Notes under the pieces: generated by a model
Told to the model about the DNA's origin: nothing
Database searches by the model: none
Seen by the model: only the letters and a program-made list of their open reading frames with translations
Translations under genes and position numbers: made by a program
Shown here: positions 24,037 through 34,920 of the stretch, one piece after another
Position numbering within the stretch: the first letter of the stretch is position 1
Layout of the letters: the number at the start of each line of letters is the position of its first letter
From: Proteles cristata cristata
Lineage: Eukaryota > Chordata > Mammalia > Carnivora > Hyaenidae
Direction: 5' to 3'
Assembly: GCA_017311185.1 (NCBI GenBank)
Contig: JAESUZ010000334.1
Coordinates: forward strand, 521,501-585,500
Length of the DNA stretch: 64,000 nucleotides

Positions 24037-24101
24037 GGGGCGCCTGGGTAGCTCCCAACTCTTGATCTCAGCGCAGGTCTTAATCACAGGGTCGTGAGTT
24101 C
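24037..24101 (+). mobile_element. 3'-truncated, tailless SINE copy (tRNA-related head only)
   Basis: Starts GGGGCGCCTGGGTAGCTC and stops at GGGTCGTGAGTTC, in the tRNA-like region after the B box, with no CT tract or A-rich tail. Near-identical AAAAAGTGAAGAAGCAG (24021-24037) and AAAAAGTGAAAAAAACAG (24102-24119) flank it. Confidence 0.75.
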
Positions 24102-24205
24102 AAAAAGTGAAAAAAACAGAACTGGCCTTCTCTGCGGATGATACCATTTTTAAAATTTATAAAGCAAAGCAAAGCAAATGAAAAATCCTCAGGACTCATG
24201 AGAAA

Positions 24206-24400
24206 CCTCAGACACCGGTCCCCTAAGAGTGGGCCCTGGAGGCCCTGGGAACTTGCTAGAAATGCAAACGCTCAGGCCCGCCCCTAGACCTGCTGAGTCA
24301 GACCTTGGGGATGAGGTGGAGAGATATGTCTTTCAACAGCCATCTGGGTGATTCTGATGGATGCTAGAAGTCTGAGAACCTTGGATTTGAGGCTCTGGAG
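24206..24400 (-). mobile_element. hAT-Charlie nonautonomous DNA transposon remnant
   Basis: GGGAACTTGCTAGAAATGCAAACGCTCAGGCCCGCCCCTAGACCTGCTGAGTCAGA and CATCTGGGTGATTCTGATGGATGCTAGAAGTCTGAGAACC are characteristic of MER5/MER58-class elements. The strand call is tentative. Confidence 0.65.
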
Positions 24401-24505
24401 CCAAACAAGGAATCCCGGCTAAAAACCACATGAAAATAAAGAGTTGGGGGGTAAAAAAGATGCTCTTCACATGAAACAGATATCGTGATAAATATGTGCC
24501 TTCTC

Positions 24506-24685
24506 GGGGCGCCTGGGTGGCTTAGTCAGTTAAGTGTCTGACTTTTGCTCTCAGCTCAGGTCATGATATCATGGTTCATGAGATCGAGCCCCACATCGGG
24601 CTCTTTGCGGACAGAAGAGCCTGCCTGGGATTCTCTCTCTCTGCCTCTTTCTCTCTCAAAAATAAAATAAAACTTAAAAAACAAT
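24506..24685 (+). mobile_element. Carnivore SINE
   Basis: GGGGCGCCTGGGTGGCTTAGTCAGTTAAG to AAATAAAATAAAACTTAAAA. Older copy with a shortened CT-rich region. Confidence 0.93.
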
Positions 24686-24714
24686 ATATGTGCAATCTTC
24701 ACGTTACGTTTGTG

Positions 24715-25180
24715 TGAGTTTTAACAGCTTTGTTGGGATATAATCCATATAGCATGGAATTCACCCACTTAAAGTATACAATTCACACACTTAGAGTAGA
24801 CAACCCAGTGGTGTTTAGTACACTCACAGATACCTACAGCCCTCACCCCAGTCCACTTGAGGACATTTTCATCATGCCTGAAATAAACCCTTCCCTTTAG
24901 CGCTCACTCCTTACCCCTCAACTCCCCTCCAACTCAGCCCTGGACAACCCTCAGTCTACTTCCTGTCTCTACAGATTTGCTTCTCCGGGACACTTCATAT
25001 AAATGGGTATCACATGCCACGTGGCCTGCGGTGCCTGGCTTCCTTCACTTCCAGAACTTGCCTGGGGTTCAGCCATGTTGTATCACATATCGGCACTTCA
25101 TTCCTTTTGACAGCCAGGCAATATTCCATGCCTGGAGAGACCGTATTTTGTTTACCCGCTGAGGACTGCTTTCCTCCAGT
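24715..25180 (-). mobile_element. LINE-1 3' end, minus
   Basis: Phrases in order: TTGTTGGGATATAATCCATATAGCATGGAATTCACCCACTTAAAGT, CTGTCTCTACAGATTTGCTTCTCCGGGACACTTCATATAAATGG, and GTTGTATCACATATCGGCACTTCATTCCTTTTGACAGCCAGGCAATATTCC. This is a very recognisable antisense L1M 3' segment. Confidence 0.8.
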
Positions 25181-25204
25181 AACAGAAGGAGCCGAGCCCG
25201 GGGG

Positions 25205-25315
25205 GATGTGGCTGGGAGTCAAGTCTGAGTCCAGGCTCTGGGGCTTCCTGAGCTGAATTCCCTTGGACAAGTCACTCATGTCTTTGAGGATCGGTTTTCC
25301 CACCGTCCAGAGGGG
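25205..25315 (+). mobile_element. MIR SINE fragment
   Basis: GAGTCCAGGCTCTGGGGCTTCCTGAGCTGAATTCCCTTGGACAAGTCACTCATGTCTTTGAGGATCGG follows the MIR core. Confidence 0.6.
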
Positions 25316-25994
25316 GGACTGCCCTGTGCAGGGACCCAGGCCCCGTCTCCCCTGGCAACCAGGGAGCTTCGTGCTGGGGTCCCTGACAACTGCCGGCCGC
25401 GAGCTGTATTTGGATTGACAAGGAAGGGGAAGTGTAGCGTCTGGACATGGGGGGAAGGGCCAGAGGAGCTGCTGAGAAGGGGGAGCCGGGAGGGCCCCAA
25501 AGTCCGGAGCAGGGACCTCCTGACACCCTCCCTGAAGGACTCCCTCCAGCCGGTCTTCCCAGCGTTTGACGGAGAATAAAAATACCCGAACCCCCAGGCC
25601 TGCCCAAGGCCAGGATGGCACGAAGGACAGATTCTAAACTGGACCCTCCAGGTCCTGCTGGCCCTGATGCAGCCACCAGGCCCCCGCCGTCCGGGAGTCG
25701 CCCCCCGGCAGGCAGACACGGGGCCGATCACCACGAGAGGGTGAAGGCAGCGTGAGGGCTGAAGCCGTGGTGCGCGTGTGAGCAGGACAGCGAGGAGGGC
25801 GGCCAGGGAGCAGGGTACGGCCAGGAAGCTGTCCTGAGGACGGGGACATCCAAAGCATTGACTGAAGAATTGGGGGCGGGGCATCTAAATGGAGATGAGC
25901 TGGTGAGGAGGGCGAGCGAGTGCCCCCGGGTGAGGCTCCTGGAGTGATGAGAACAGAGGAAAAGAACACAGGACATTTAGGGAAGTGCTTGCCA
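25316..25994. other. GC-rich intergenic sequence, nothing recognised
   Basis: Overlapping frames on both strands of 130-200 codons look compositional. No protein family is recognised. Confidence 0.45.
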
Positions 25995-26200
25995 GCCTGG
26001 GTGGCTGTCCCCAGGGGACAGGTGGCAATGTTAGAGACATGTTCGCTTGTCACCATTAGCGGGTGGGGGTGCCGGGGGTAGAGGCTGGAGCTGCTGGTAA
26101 ACATTCTACCGCGCACAGGACCACTCCCCACAATCAAGAATAATCTGGTCCACAGTCTGGTCCACGGCGCTGAGATCGCTGTGGTTGAGAAAGCCTGACA
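25995..26200 (+). mobile_element. MER5A-like hAT-Charlie element
   Basis: CCCAGGGGACAGGTGGCAATGTTAGAGACATGTTCGCTTGTCACC, then GGTAAACATTCTACCGCGCACAGGACCACTCCCCACAATCAAGAATAATCTGG, then GATCGCTGTGGTTGAGAAAGCC. This matches the MER5A consensus order. Confidence 0.8.
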
Positions 26201-27180
26201 TCAAGCTTCAGATGATTGTGACCACGTGCAGGTCTGGAGAGCAGGGTGGTGCAGTCAACGGAAGCCGGGAGCAGCCCTGAGGAGCCTAGATGTGCTCCCA
26301 GAGTAATGGGGAGCCATAAAAGGTGTTAGGCAGAGGGACGATCCCTCTGATCTGTGTTTCAGATGAATCTTCTGGGCCTCAGAATGGAGAGTGAATGGAC
26401 AGAGGGTCTTCTGATGCTACCAGACTGGCAAGAAAGTGGCCCTCCTTTGTTAAGGGCAGGCCCTGAGACACCAGAGATCTGCAGTCAGAACGGGCATGGG
26501 CCCTTCTCCCTGAGAGAGTCCCATCAGGCAGTGGGTGCACACCCTCAGACAGGGTGCCCACGGGGCAGGGGCAGAGTCTGGAACTAACTTCCCCCCCCGA
26601 GGGGCTTCCCGAACCCTTCCTGGCTCTGGTCGCGTTGAGGGTGACCACAGCCCCCTGCCCAGTGCTGCGCTGCCCCCGTCAGTACACAGCTATTGACAAA
26701 CCCCTTTTTTTCTTGCTATCAGTCTCTCAGAGGCATTGGACTTAGTGAACCCCTCACGGCACCCCCTCTGAGGGACACTAGCTTCCATCCCCCCTGCTCT
26801 GAAACAGCCGGGTCCCCCCACAATGCCTCTGGTCACCCACCTCTTCGTTACCTTACTCCACAGATACTCAGGGCTCTGGCTGGGCTGGGCTGGGTTGGGG
26901 TTTTGCAGAAATTCCTCTCTGTTAAATGCTAATCGGTTTCCTGTCAATTCCATGATACAGGGAGATAAGACACAACTTTTCTGGAGGGGCCCACAGCCAG
27001 GCGGCCAGGCGTGACAGCAGTGACGAGATGAGGCAGGTGTTCCGATGAAGGGAGGCCAAGGAATTCAGAGATGCAGAGCCCACCTATGCTGTGCTATCAA
27101 GGAGGGCTTCTTAGAGGAGGTGACCAAGAGGATATGTGTTGTAGCGTGAGCAGGAGGTAATCAGACAGATGTGGCATGTC
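26201..27180. other. Intergenic sequence with L2 traces
   Basis: CAGAGGGACGATCCCTCTGATCTGTGTTTCAGATGAATC (about 26335) and AAGGAGGGCTTCTTAGAGGAGGTGACC (about 27100) resemble parts of an antisense L2 3' region. No gene is recognised. Confidence 0.4.
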
Positions 27181-28200
27181 CCCGCAGCACGGGAGGGAGC
27201 AACAGAGTCTGCCCAGGGGTGAGGGGGAAGGAAGGGGTGGGGTGGGCTGGGCGGTTGCCAGTGTTCCGGGGTAACGGACGCCATGGCCATCTCTACTCAG
27301 CATCTTCGGCTCCTCCTCCATCTTGCTGCACCCCTCCTCCACCAGGGATTGTTTCAGGGACCCAGGCCTATGCTAGCCAGGGCACAGCCGTCCCCTAACC
27401 ACAGGGGTGACCCAGTTCCGGCCAGCGAGAGGTAACGGGGTTTTGGTTAGGGACAGATTCGTGACTGCAATTCATACCAGCAGACAAGAGCTGAAAGTTG
27501 CCAGTGAGAGCTAAGGAAGCGGCACACCACCAGCTCGAAGGCCCTCCCCACCGTGAGAGTCCCCTGACCATGTCCCAGGAAGCCCGCGACCCAGGACCAA
27601 GCACCCTGGGGACTGGGAGAAACCTTTGCTTTTCCACGTTAAGCAATAGCTTCACTTTCCCCCGCAGGGGCCGGCGGGGATGAGGGGGCCGTGAAGCCAA
27701 GGTCTGGGGTGAGGGGCAGAGACACGGTCTGTAGCCGGGAGAGAGGGGGTTCCACACGAGACAGGCTCAACAAGATCTTTGTGGCTGACTAGGGATCCTG
27801 GAATTGTCTGGAAGCCCACGACGCGATGAAGAGGGGGGATGTCAAAGAACCGCTAAGCGCGGCCGACTGCACCTGTGCGCAGCTGAAAGCAGACCCCGGG
27901 CCCTACCTCGGCACCTGCCGCCTGGGACTGCCAGGTGGAGGCAGGCCTAGGGGGGACCTGCCCAGCCACCTTGGATGGCCACCATCAGGGGAGAGTCTCC
28001 GGGGGGCTGACGGGGGACAGCGGAGAACAGCAGACTGAGAATATTTCCCCCGAGGTGCCCAGCACAGGCTGCCTGGCTGGTTCCTGGGGAGTCCTGCCTG
28101 CTTAGCGGCACAGGGGAAGCCCTACGGGCCCGAGAGCTCTGCGGGCCTCTTCGCGAACCAGAGCTTCTCACCGGCGTTTTCCTGCTCTCTCTGCAATACC
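27181..28200. other. GC-rich intergenic sequence, nothing recognised
   Basis: About 1 kb with no gene or named repeat. Confidence 0.45.
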
Positions 28201-28207
28201 GTGTACT

Positions 28208-28726
28208 TTGGGTGTGTTGGTAGTGGATGATGTATCTGTGGCTACAGGTCGCCAAACTGTGAGGTTCACTGTCCAGACCGGCAGGGCATGGGGCATTTCA
28301 CAAAGGCCCGCGCGGGGGCGGGGAGCCCTGGCTGATCTCAATGGCGAGTTGTGCCTTCTGGGTGCCTGGCAACAGGAAGGAGCTATCTATCTGGATGTCA
28401 AGTATAAGAGAGTAGTTCATGTTGACATTGAAGATGGTGCCTGTGCAAACTCCATCAGGACACGGATCCAGTTCAGTGTGCCCTCCCCGGGGGTGGAGGC
28501 AATGCCCGGCATAGATCAGAGGCTTAGTAAAATGGACTCAGGTGCGTGTGTGAACACTAGGCGGGGTCCGTGGATGTTTCAGCCTCCAGTCCACCTTCAC
28601 ACCGTGTGGTCCGGGGTCTGGCCGCCTCCGAGCACACCCTGTGAATGCTCCAGCCTGCTCACAGTAGCTCCATCCATGTCAGTGAAGACTGCTGTCCCCA
28701 GGCCTCAGCAAACAGCCTTCCCCTGA
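28208..28726 (+). other. Unassigned 172-codon open frame
   Basis: An ATG-initiated frame encoding MGVLVVDDVSVATGR at its start and YLDVKYKRVVHVDIEDGAC in its middle. I do not recognise any family, splice signals or promoter context. The second half is low-quality Pro/Ser-rich sequence. It could be a chance frame, an old repeat, or an antisense shadow of an unidentified segment. Recorded so it can be searched; not called as a gene. Confidence 0.15.
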
Positions 28727-30120
28727 CTGCAAGAACAGATCCAACAATGGGCACAGTACCCAATTTGGGCCATTACAAAGGGGCTAAGTGGATATCTGCT
28801 GGGAGCTTCTGGGGAAGTTTTCTCTATGCTGTCCACCTCTTCTCTTTCTGGATGTTTCTATAGGGGTGAGTATATGCCTGCTTGCACACATCCTGCTATC
28901 TGAGGACGGGGCCCACTTGTCAGGGAGGCAGAGCTCGGAGAACGGCAGGCAAAGCGAGCCAGGCCCCTGAATCAAGCCGCGCCTGAAGCCCACCTTAGCC
29001 TGAAGCATAACCCTACTGTTTAAGTCAGTGTGGCTCAGGTTTCCTGGTCACTTGTGGCCCAAAGCATCCCACTGGATGGCCAGCGTGAGAGTGGAACAGA
29101 GACCGATAGGGGAGGAGCAAGCCACGATCTCACCCTGGAGGCCTCAGAGGGACCACAAGGAACGTAGACCTCACCCCAAGGGCCGGGTTGGGGGTCGGGA
29201 AGGAGGGGGAAGTTCAGCAAGATGATGACTTGTTGAATCAGCAGTTTTGACAAATCCCTTTGCTGCATAGAAAATGGATGTCAGGGCCCGGATTGGAAGC
29301 AGTGGGCCAGTGAGTGGGTTCTTAGGGTCAACAGTCTATGGTGGTCACAGAAGGGGGTGGCCCACCTCTGGCTGCTGGGCTCCTGGGTTCCCCAGACCCG
29401 CGGGGTGCCCTTCTCCCAGCCCCCCCACCCCCACTGGCTTCCAGAAGTGAGAACCGCAGGGGGTTCACCTTGTGTTCTGAACGCTGCTTCAGAACCTCAT
29501 CTGGGAAGAATGTGGCTTCTACAGCCTGACCTGCAGCTCAAGGCCCACCGGAAGCAGAGCCCACCGGAAGCAGAGAGGGGGTGAGGATCTAGGGAGTCAC
29601 CTGCTCATCTCCCAAATGGGAGTCCACCCTCCCACAGGCTCCCTGAACGGAGCGAATGCCGGCATTTTGAAGCGAGTCTCCCCACCCCACCCCCACCCCC
29701 AGGGGCGGCAGAAGCTGTGGCCTGCGGGCTGGGCTGGGGAGCCCCCAGGCTCTGCTCCGGGCGACTCTGCTGTAAATCTCTGAGTGTTCATTGTGGAGCT
29801 AGGAGGGTGCTGGCTTCCCTCTCAGAAAACCCACGGGTGCTGGAGGAAGCAAGGCCTCCGGGATCACGTCCGGGGGACAGGGCTTGTGGACACAGCAGGC
29901 TGAGCCCCCACCCTCGAGGGGCTGGGCAGGGGCCCCGGGCCCAAGGGCAGATTGGTAGAGTCACCCCCCTGTGGGGTAGATGCTCACTGTAGCTTCCACA
30001 TTAGGGTTTTCCTCATGAGGAATTAAGGGCTTCCTCGCCCAGAGTAAGCACTTGGCGCTCCTCTGGGCCGCGCAGGGGCTCCGCGAGGCACAGCCATACA
30101 GGTAACATACAGCGACGCTG
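28727..30120. other. Intergenic sequence, nothing firm
   Basis: Unique-looking. A 16-bp tandem duplication is at 29544-29575. No gene or named repeat is recognised. Confidence 0.45.
29544..29575. repeat. 16-bp tandem duplication
   Basis: Two exact adjacent copies of CCCACCGGAAGCAGAG. Confidence 0.9.
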
Positions 30121-30121
30121 T

Positions 30122-30880
30122 GATTGACAATGAGAAATAGATATTTGGTCTTTGTCCCCAGGCTCCTAAAACCCTTGCAGTTTCCCAAGCGATGAGAGAG
30201 CAGGACAGGGTCTTTGGTTATGTGATGGAGGTGACGTTTGGAACTCAACGGAGGACGGGGCTGGTGGATGGTGGAGTCAACCACAGTGATCAGAGGGTTG
30301 GAACATTCAGTCCCACCCCGGGGGACGGGAAGGGGGTGGGAGGTTGAGTTCAAGCACCGATGGCCAATGAATTAATCAATCGTGCCTATGTAACGAGGTC
30401 TCCATAAAAACCCAAAATGACAGGGTTTTGAGAGCATTTGGGTTGGTGAACATGTGGAGGTTTGGGGAAAGGGGGTGCTCGGGAAGGGCACAGAATTCAC
30501 CCCAAACCCTGCCCAATGCATCTCTTCCAGCTGGCTGTTCCTGAATTTTGTCTTCTTATGATAAACCTGTAATCTAATAAATCAAGTGTTTCTCTGACTT
30601 CTGCGAGCCTCTCTAGCAAATTAATCAAACCCAAGGAAGGGGCGGTGTGACTTCTGATTTATAGCCAGCGGGATCCGAAGCCCAGGTGACAGACAGCCTG
30701 AACTGGGACCAGTGTCCGGGCCTAGAAGTCGCTGGAATCCCCCGTCCAGCAGCTGGCACGGGTGGGCTCGTAGGACCGAGCCCCCAGCCTGTGGAATCGG
30801 ATGCTGTCTCTGGGCAGACAGTGTCAGAATCATGTTAAATTGTAGACAGCCCGCTGGTGCCACACAGAGCCTTCGGGCTG
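30122..30880 (+). mobile_element. ERV-type solo LTR, plus orientation
   Basis: Long-terminal-repeat layout: GGCCAATGAATTAATCAATCGTGCCTATGTAACGAGGTCTCCATAAAAACCC (promoter-like TATAA region), then CCAGCTGGCTGTTCCTGAATTTTGTC, then AATAAA (in CTAATAAATCAAG) and CTCTAGCAAATTAATCAAACCC. The same order is found inverted at 51355-52050, so these are two copies of one family. No internal gag, pol or env remnant lies next to it. I do not assign a family name. Confidence 0.75.
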
Positions 30881-31215
30881 GGGAAACCCCTCTCCTACAC
30901 TAGAGATTGATGATCAGACCCCACCACCAAGAGAGAAGACAGCCCCGTGTGGAATATAAGGAGAAGGTCTAGGTCTGGCCGGGAGTCTGGCCACAGTGCC
31001 AGGCACGGAGCGGGTGATAGTAAGCCAGTCCTGCACTTTGGAATGCACCCAAAATGTGCCAGGTGCCCTGGGGGCTCGCGGCACAGGTCACTGTCACACA
31101 ACCAGCAGCACAAGGAAAGGCAGAATGAGGTCCGGACAGTGGGGGCCTCAGTCCCCAGGCAGGGGCTTCGAGACTCACCAGGAGTCTTAGTGTCATTTAT
31201 TTTTGCACGTGTACA
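30881..31215. other. Intergenic sequence, nothing recognised
   Basis: About 330 unique-looking bases before a CA microsatellite. Confidence 0.45.
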
Positions 31216-31241
31216 GGTGCGCACACACAGACACTCACACA

Positions 31242-31275
<34 letters not shown>
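31216..31275. repeat. (CA)n microsatellite
   Basis: An imperfect CA stretch becoming a pure (AC)n tract of about 36 bases ending in ACACCGTCTGG. Confidence 0.95.
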
Positions 31276-33420
31276 GTCTGGCCCTTTCATTGTGTGCTCC
31301 CAGGTCTATGAGAAGTAGAAGGCTGTAGACCCCTCATTCTGCCTGTGAACTTCAAGACTTTAAAAGGCAAAGATGTGTCAACAAAAGTCAGCAAAGCGTT
31401 TCAGAGGGTGAGCCCTGGGCTCTGCCCTGGTGCCCGGGGCCACACCCCCTGTGTCCGCGAAGGGGCAGCTGTTAGGGGCCGCCTTTCAGCCAAATTCCTA
31501 AAACCTGTTCTGACTCTCGGCTGAAACTGTGGCCAGGAGTGGATGGGGAGGGGACAGAGAACGCGCTGAACATGGAGACGGGACCAGGGATCCCGTTCTG
31601 ATGGCTGCCAAGCTGGAGCTTCCGCGGCCACATGACCTCCCCTGCGGGCCATTTCTCCCCCGGGGTAGAGCGAGGTGGTGGACTCCCCAGCCTCCTGCAG
31701 TGGGCCCCTGTGGCCCTGGGAAGGGAGGAGGGCGTTGCAGCCTGGTCTGGAAGGAGAGGTAGGGTTCTAAGAGTGGAAAGCCAGGGGTTCACGGGGACAA
31801 TAGGAATCCTCTGCTCCAAGGAGAGAGTTCAAATGCGCCAGGGTTTGGGATTTGAAAAGCCTCCAGGTCTGGTGCAATGAAAGGGTGAAGAGGTGGGGCC
31901 AGAGGGAGATGCGGCTGGAGACGCACTTTGGAGCCTTCCTTGGAGGGCCTTGAGCGCCAAGCTATTAGTCAGGGGCTGGGGAGGCGCCCCAGGAAGGGAG
32001 ACGGGGGGGCAGGGAGGGGGCAGTCTGGCTCGCGCCTCCTGTACCCACGTGGGTGCAAGATACAGAAGGCAGCTTTGCTCCTGGGGGCTCCGGTCCACCT
32101 GTCATCTGGCTGGACGTCCCCTGAGGCCTCCACTCCGAAGCCGGGTCAGACCCACCCCTCCAAATCCAGCAAAGGAGCCAGACAAGTCGAATATGGCGGA
32201 GACAAGGCCGCCGGCTTCAAACCCAGCACCTGACTGCTTACCCAGCGTGCGTGCCAGCGGCGACCAGCCTGGGCACGAACATCGGCCCCTTCGGCCAGAG
32301 CTGGGCTGCCGCTGTCGCAAGTGCGGGTCTCGGGTTCCCAGCCAAGCCGCTGTCACATCTCATGATTGCGGCCGGCCCCAAGGCTGGCTGGCTGGCTGAC
32401 CGGCTGCTAGCGACAGCCTCAAAAACAATGAAATGACGGAGCACAGCCTCCTAATTCTTGGGGGTTTTTTGTTTGTTTCCCTTTTGGAAACCCACAGAGT
32501 CCCTGTAGCCACGTCTCAGGCTGATACAAGCCGAGAGCAGGATTTCAGAGGGGCGACCCCCTTGGGCTTTGCGCACAGCTGAAATCCCCTTACAAACTGC
32601 TGCGAAAGACGCCCCCGTGAGCACGGGGCATGGGGCTGACTGGTCCCTGGCGGAAAGGTAGCAGGTCTCTCTGGAAACACCTGTCCCTCATTTCCCAGAT
32701 GTCAGGAGGCCCTGGGGAGACATTTAATTATCTCCCTGCAGGGCAGGGGTGGGGGCTGAGTCTGGCTGGGGCTCAGGAGGAGCAGGCAGCCCCTTCCCAG
32801 CCTGGGCCAGGGACGGGCAAGGGCCCCCTGCCTCCCAAGCACTCCCCACCCTGGCCCAGCATCCACCGGACACCCCCGTTCGCAGGAGCCCCTTAAAGCA
32901 GGCAACGTGCACTCTTCACTGTAACCCAAGGCACTTGCTGGAGTCCCACCCCACCGCTGTCGGGGTTTCTCAGGAGGCGTGTGGTAAGGAATTCGGGGTC
33001 TTGCCATGTTCATAGATGCCGCCCCCGTCTCCTCCCCCAGTTTCTGGGTAACTTGTTTCATCGTTTGATGCGGTGCCTCCAGACCCCGGAAGGCAGGTTT
33101 TCTGTTCCAGACACCTCTGACAAACGCCAGCACGGACCTTGAACTCTGCATGGCCCGAACATCTGGTGCAAAGCCGCTTGCCCAAGGAAATGTGTTTTCC
33201 TTCTCATTCTTTCCTTAAAAAACACTGCCACCAGAACCAGTCCATCTGGAATGATGGCTTCTCAAGAGATCAGATGACAGAATCTTGCACCATTAGGAAG
33301 CTGGGGGGCGGGGGGGGATGCTAGGCGAGGTCTGTGGGCCTCTGAGTTCTGATGGAGACGGGGAGGCAGGGGGCGGGCGGGGCGGGAGGGGAGAGCATCA
33401 TGAGCTGGCTGTGGGTGAGA
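31276..33420. other. Intergenic unique sequence
   Basis: No gene recognised. The segment 32230-32470 is a unique, compositionally distinct stretch discussed as a finding. Confidence 0.45.
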
Positions 33421-33550
33421 GCGGGCCGCAGGCCGTGGGCATAGCTCCCACCTCTGCCACCAAGGCGTGGCATGGCCACCAGCCACTTGCTTCTACCCCC
33501 TGGGCCTCCGTTTCCTTATCTGTAAAACCGAGAATAATTAATTCACTTAT
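33421..33550 (+). mobile_element. MIR SINE fragment
   Basis: CTGGGCCTCCGTTTCCTTATCTGTAAAACCGAGAATAATTAATTC is a MIR core and 3' part on the plus strand. Confidence 0.65.
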
Positions 33551-34230
33551 TTATTCACATTAATTTGTTCTTACACACACACACACCCCGTCTTGCACTC
33601 ACAATTCCATATTTTCCAAACGGCACTCACTGAGTGCTCCCAACGTTGTGAGAACAAAGAGGACCCCAATCCGGCTGTGAACTTCAGCCCTTTAAATAGC
33701 ACCCTCCTCCCCCCCCTTAACTGCACATGATTCGGCACCTGTTTTCCCGTCCGCGCAGTGAGGGGGCAGTTGGACTTGATGATGCCTGTTTTCCTTTTAA
33801 CCTGGATAGTCTGCGATTCCAAGAAACGTTTCTTTCTTTCTTTCTCTCTCAGAAATTAACGAGTCCCAAGAAGTGTGTTAGAATCACCCAAGTCCTAGGA
33901 AAGGATGTTAGGCACCAGATCCAGGATCCGGGAGATTCGGTGGGACCGTGGGCCAGCGGTCAGGAAAGGAGGGAGAGCCTGGTTTGCAAGGCAGGACACG
34001 GGACTGCAGAGAACCTGATGCGGGACTCGGGGACTCTCAAAAGGAAAGAAGGGAGGGGAGCCGCGCCCCTCCCCCCGAGGGACACATGTCTTGCCCCTTC
34101 TGAAGTGCGCCCCCCCTCCCGTCTTTGCTCACGGTGCTCCTGGTGCTGGCACGGTCCTTTCTGCTCCCGGAGGCTCCTACTCACTCTCCAAGACCTAGCT
34201 GAGCTCTCATTTCCCACAGCCCAGGGGTGG
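33551..34230. other. Intergenic sequence, nothing firm
   Basis: A short (CA)8 lies at about 33573. The rest is unique-looking. Confidence 0.45.
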
Positions 34231-34234
34231 CACG

Positions 34235-34480
34235 TTGTCACTGGAGAGAAATATTTTAGGCTCTGAGGACCATGTGACCTCCTCCACAACTACTCACCCC
34301 CGCCCTTGTAGCGGAGGACAGCCAGAGTCATCTGAGAAATGGGCGTGGCTCTGTCCCGATAAGACTTGATTTGAATTTCAGATAACTTTTCATGTGTCAC
34401 AAAATGGTATTCTTCCTTTGATTGTTTTTTAACCCTTTACAAATGTAAAAATCATTCGTAACCCACGCGTGTAGTGGCTG
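34235..34480 (+). mobile_element. hAT-type nonautonomous DNA transposon remnant
   Basis: AATATTTTAGGCTCTGAGGACCATGTGACCTCCTCCACAACTACTCA, CCTTGTAGCGGAGGACAGCC and ATGGGCGTGGCTCTGTCCCGATAAGACTTGATTT follow a well-known MER-type hAT element. Confidence 0.7.
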
Positions 34481-34529
34481 TATCTGGGAGTTTGTTGAGA
34501 ACACCCAATGTCGGGGGCTCAGGCAGACG

Positions 34530-34920
34530 TGCTGATTCAAAGTCTGCATTTTAGGGGCGCCTGGGGGGCTCAGTCGGTTAAGCGTCCGCCTTCGGCCCAG
34601 GTCATGATCTCACGGTTTGTAGGTTCAAGCCCCGCGTCCGGCTCTGTGGTGACAGCTCAGAACCTGGAGCCTGTCTTCAGATTCTGTGTCTCCCTCTCTC
34701 TCTCTCTGACCCTCCTCTGCTCATGCTGTCTCTCTCTCTCTCTCAAAAATAAATAAAACATTAAAAAAATTTTAAACAACAACAAAGTCTCCATTTTAGC
34801 AAGATCTCCAGCTGCCTCGTGTGCCCTTGAAAGTTTTTTAATGATTCTGATGCCAGGTGTCACCCTAGGATTCTAATGTAAGGGGTGTGGGTGCGGTCTG
34901 GGCTCAGGTGGCTCTAAGAT
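34530..34920 (-). mobile_element. hAT-Charlie remnant split by a SINE
   Basis: GATTCAAAGTCTGCATTTTAG, interrupted by the SINE at 34554, resumes with TCTCCATTTTAGCAAGATCTCCAGCTGCC...TTTTTTAATGATTCTGATGCCAGG, resembling MER5/MER58-class elements. Confidence 0.5.
34554..34783 (+). mobile_element. Felid SINE with target-site duplication
   Basis: GGGGCGCCTGGGGGGCTCAGTCGG to AAATAAAACATTAAAAAAAT. AAAGTCTGCATTTTAG before and AAAGTCTCCATTTTAG after (34784-34799). Confidence 0.96.

Larger units (their letters stand above)
23361..24205 (+). mobile_element. Degraded LINE-1 fragment carrying two SINE insertions
   Basis: TTATGGCCATAAAGGTTTCACTCCAACGATGCAAGGGATTC and TTCTCTGCGGATGATACCATTTTTAAAATTTATAAAGCAAAG resemble L1 ORF2 on the plus strand. 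SINEs at 23566 and 24037 split it. Confidence 0.5.

Noticed and set aside
30122..30880. Provirus with coding potential
   Set aside because: Only LTR-type landmarks are visible. No gag, pol or env open frame lies beside either LTR copy.
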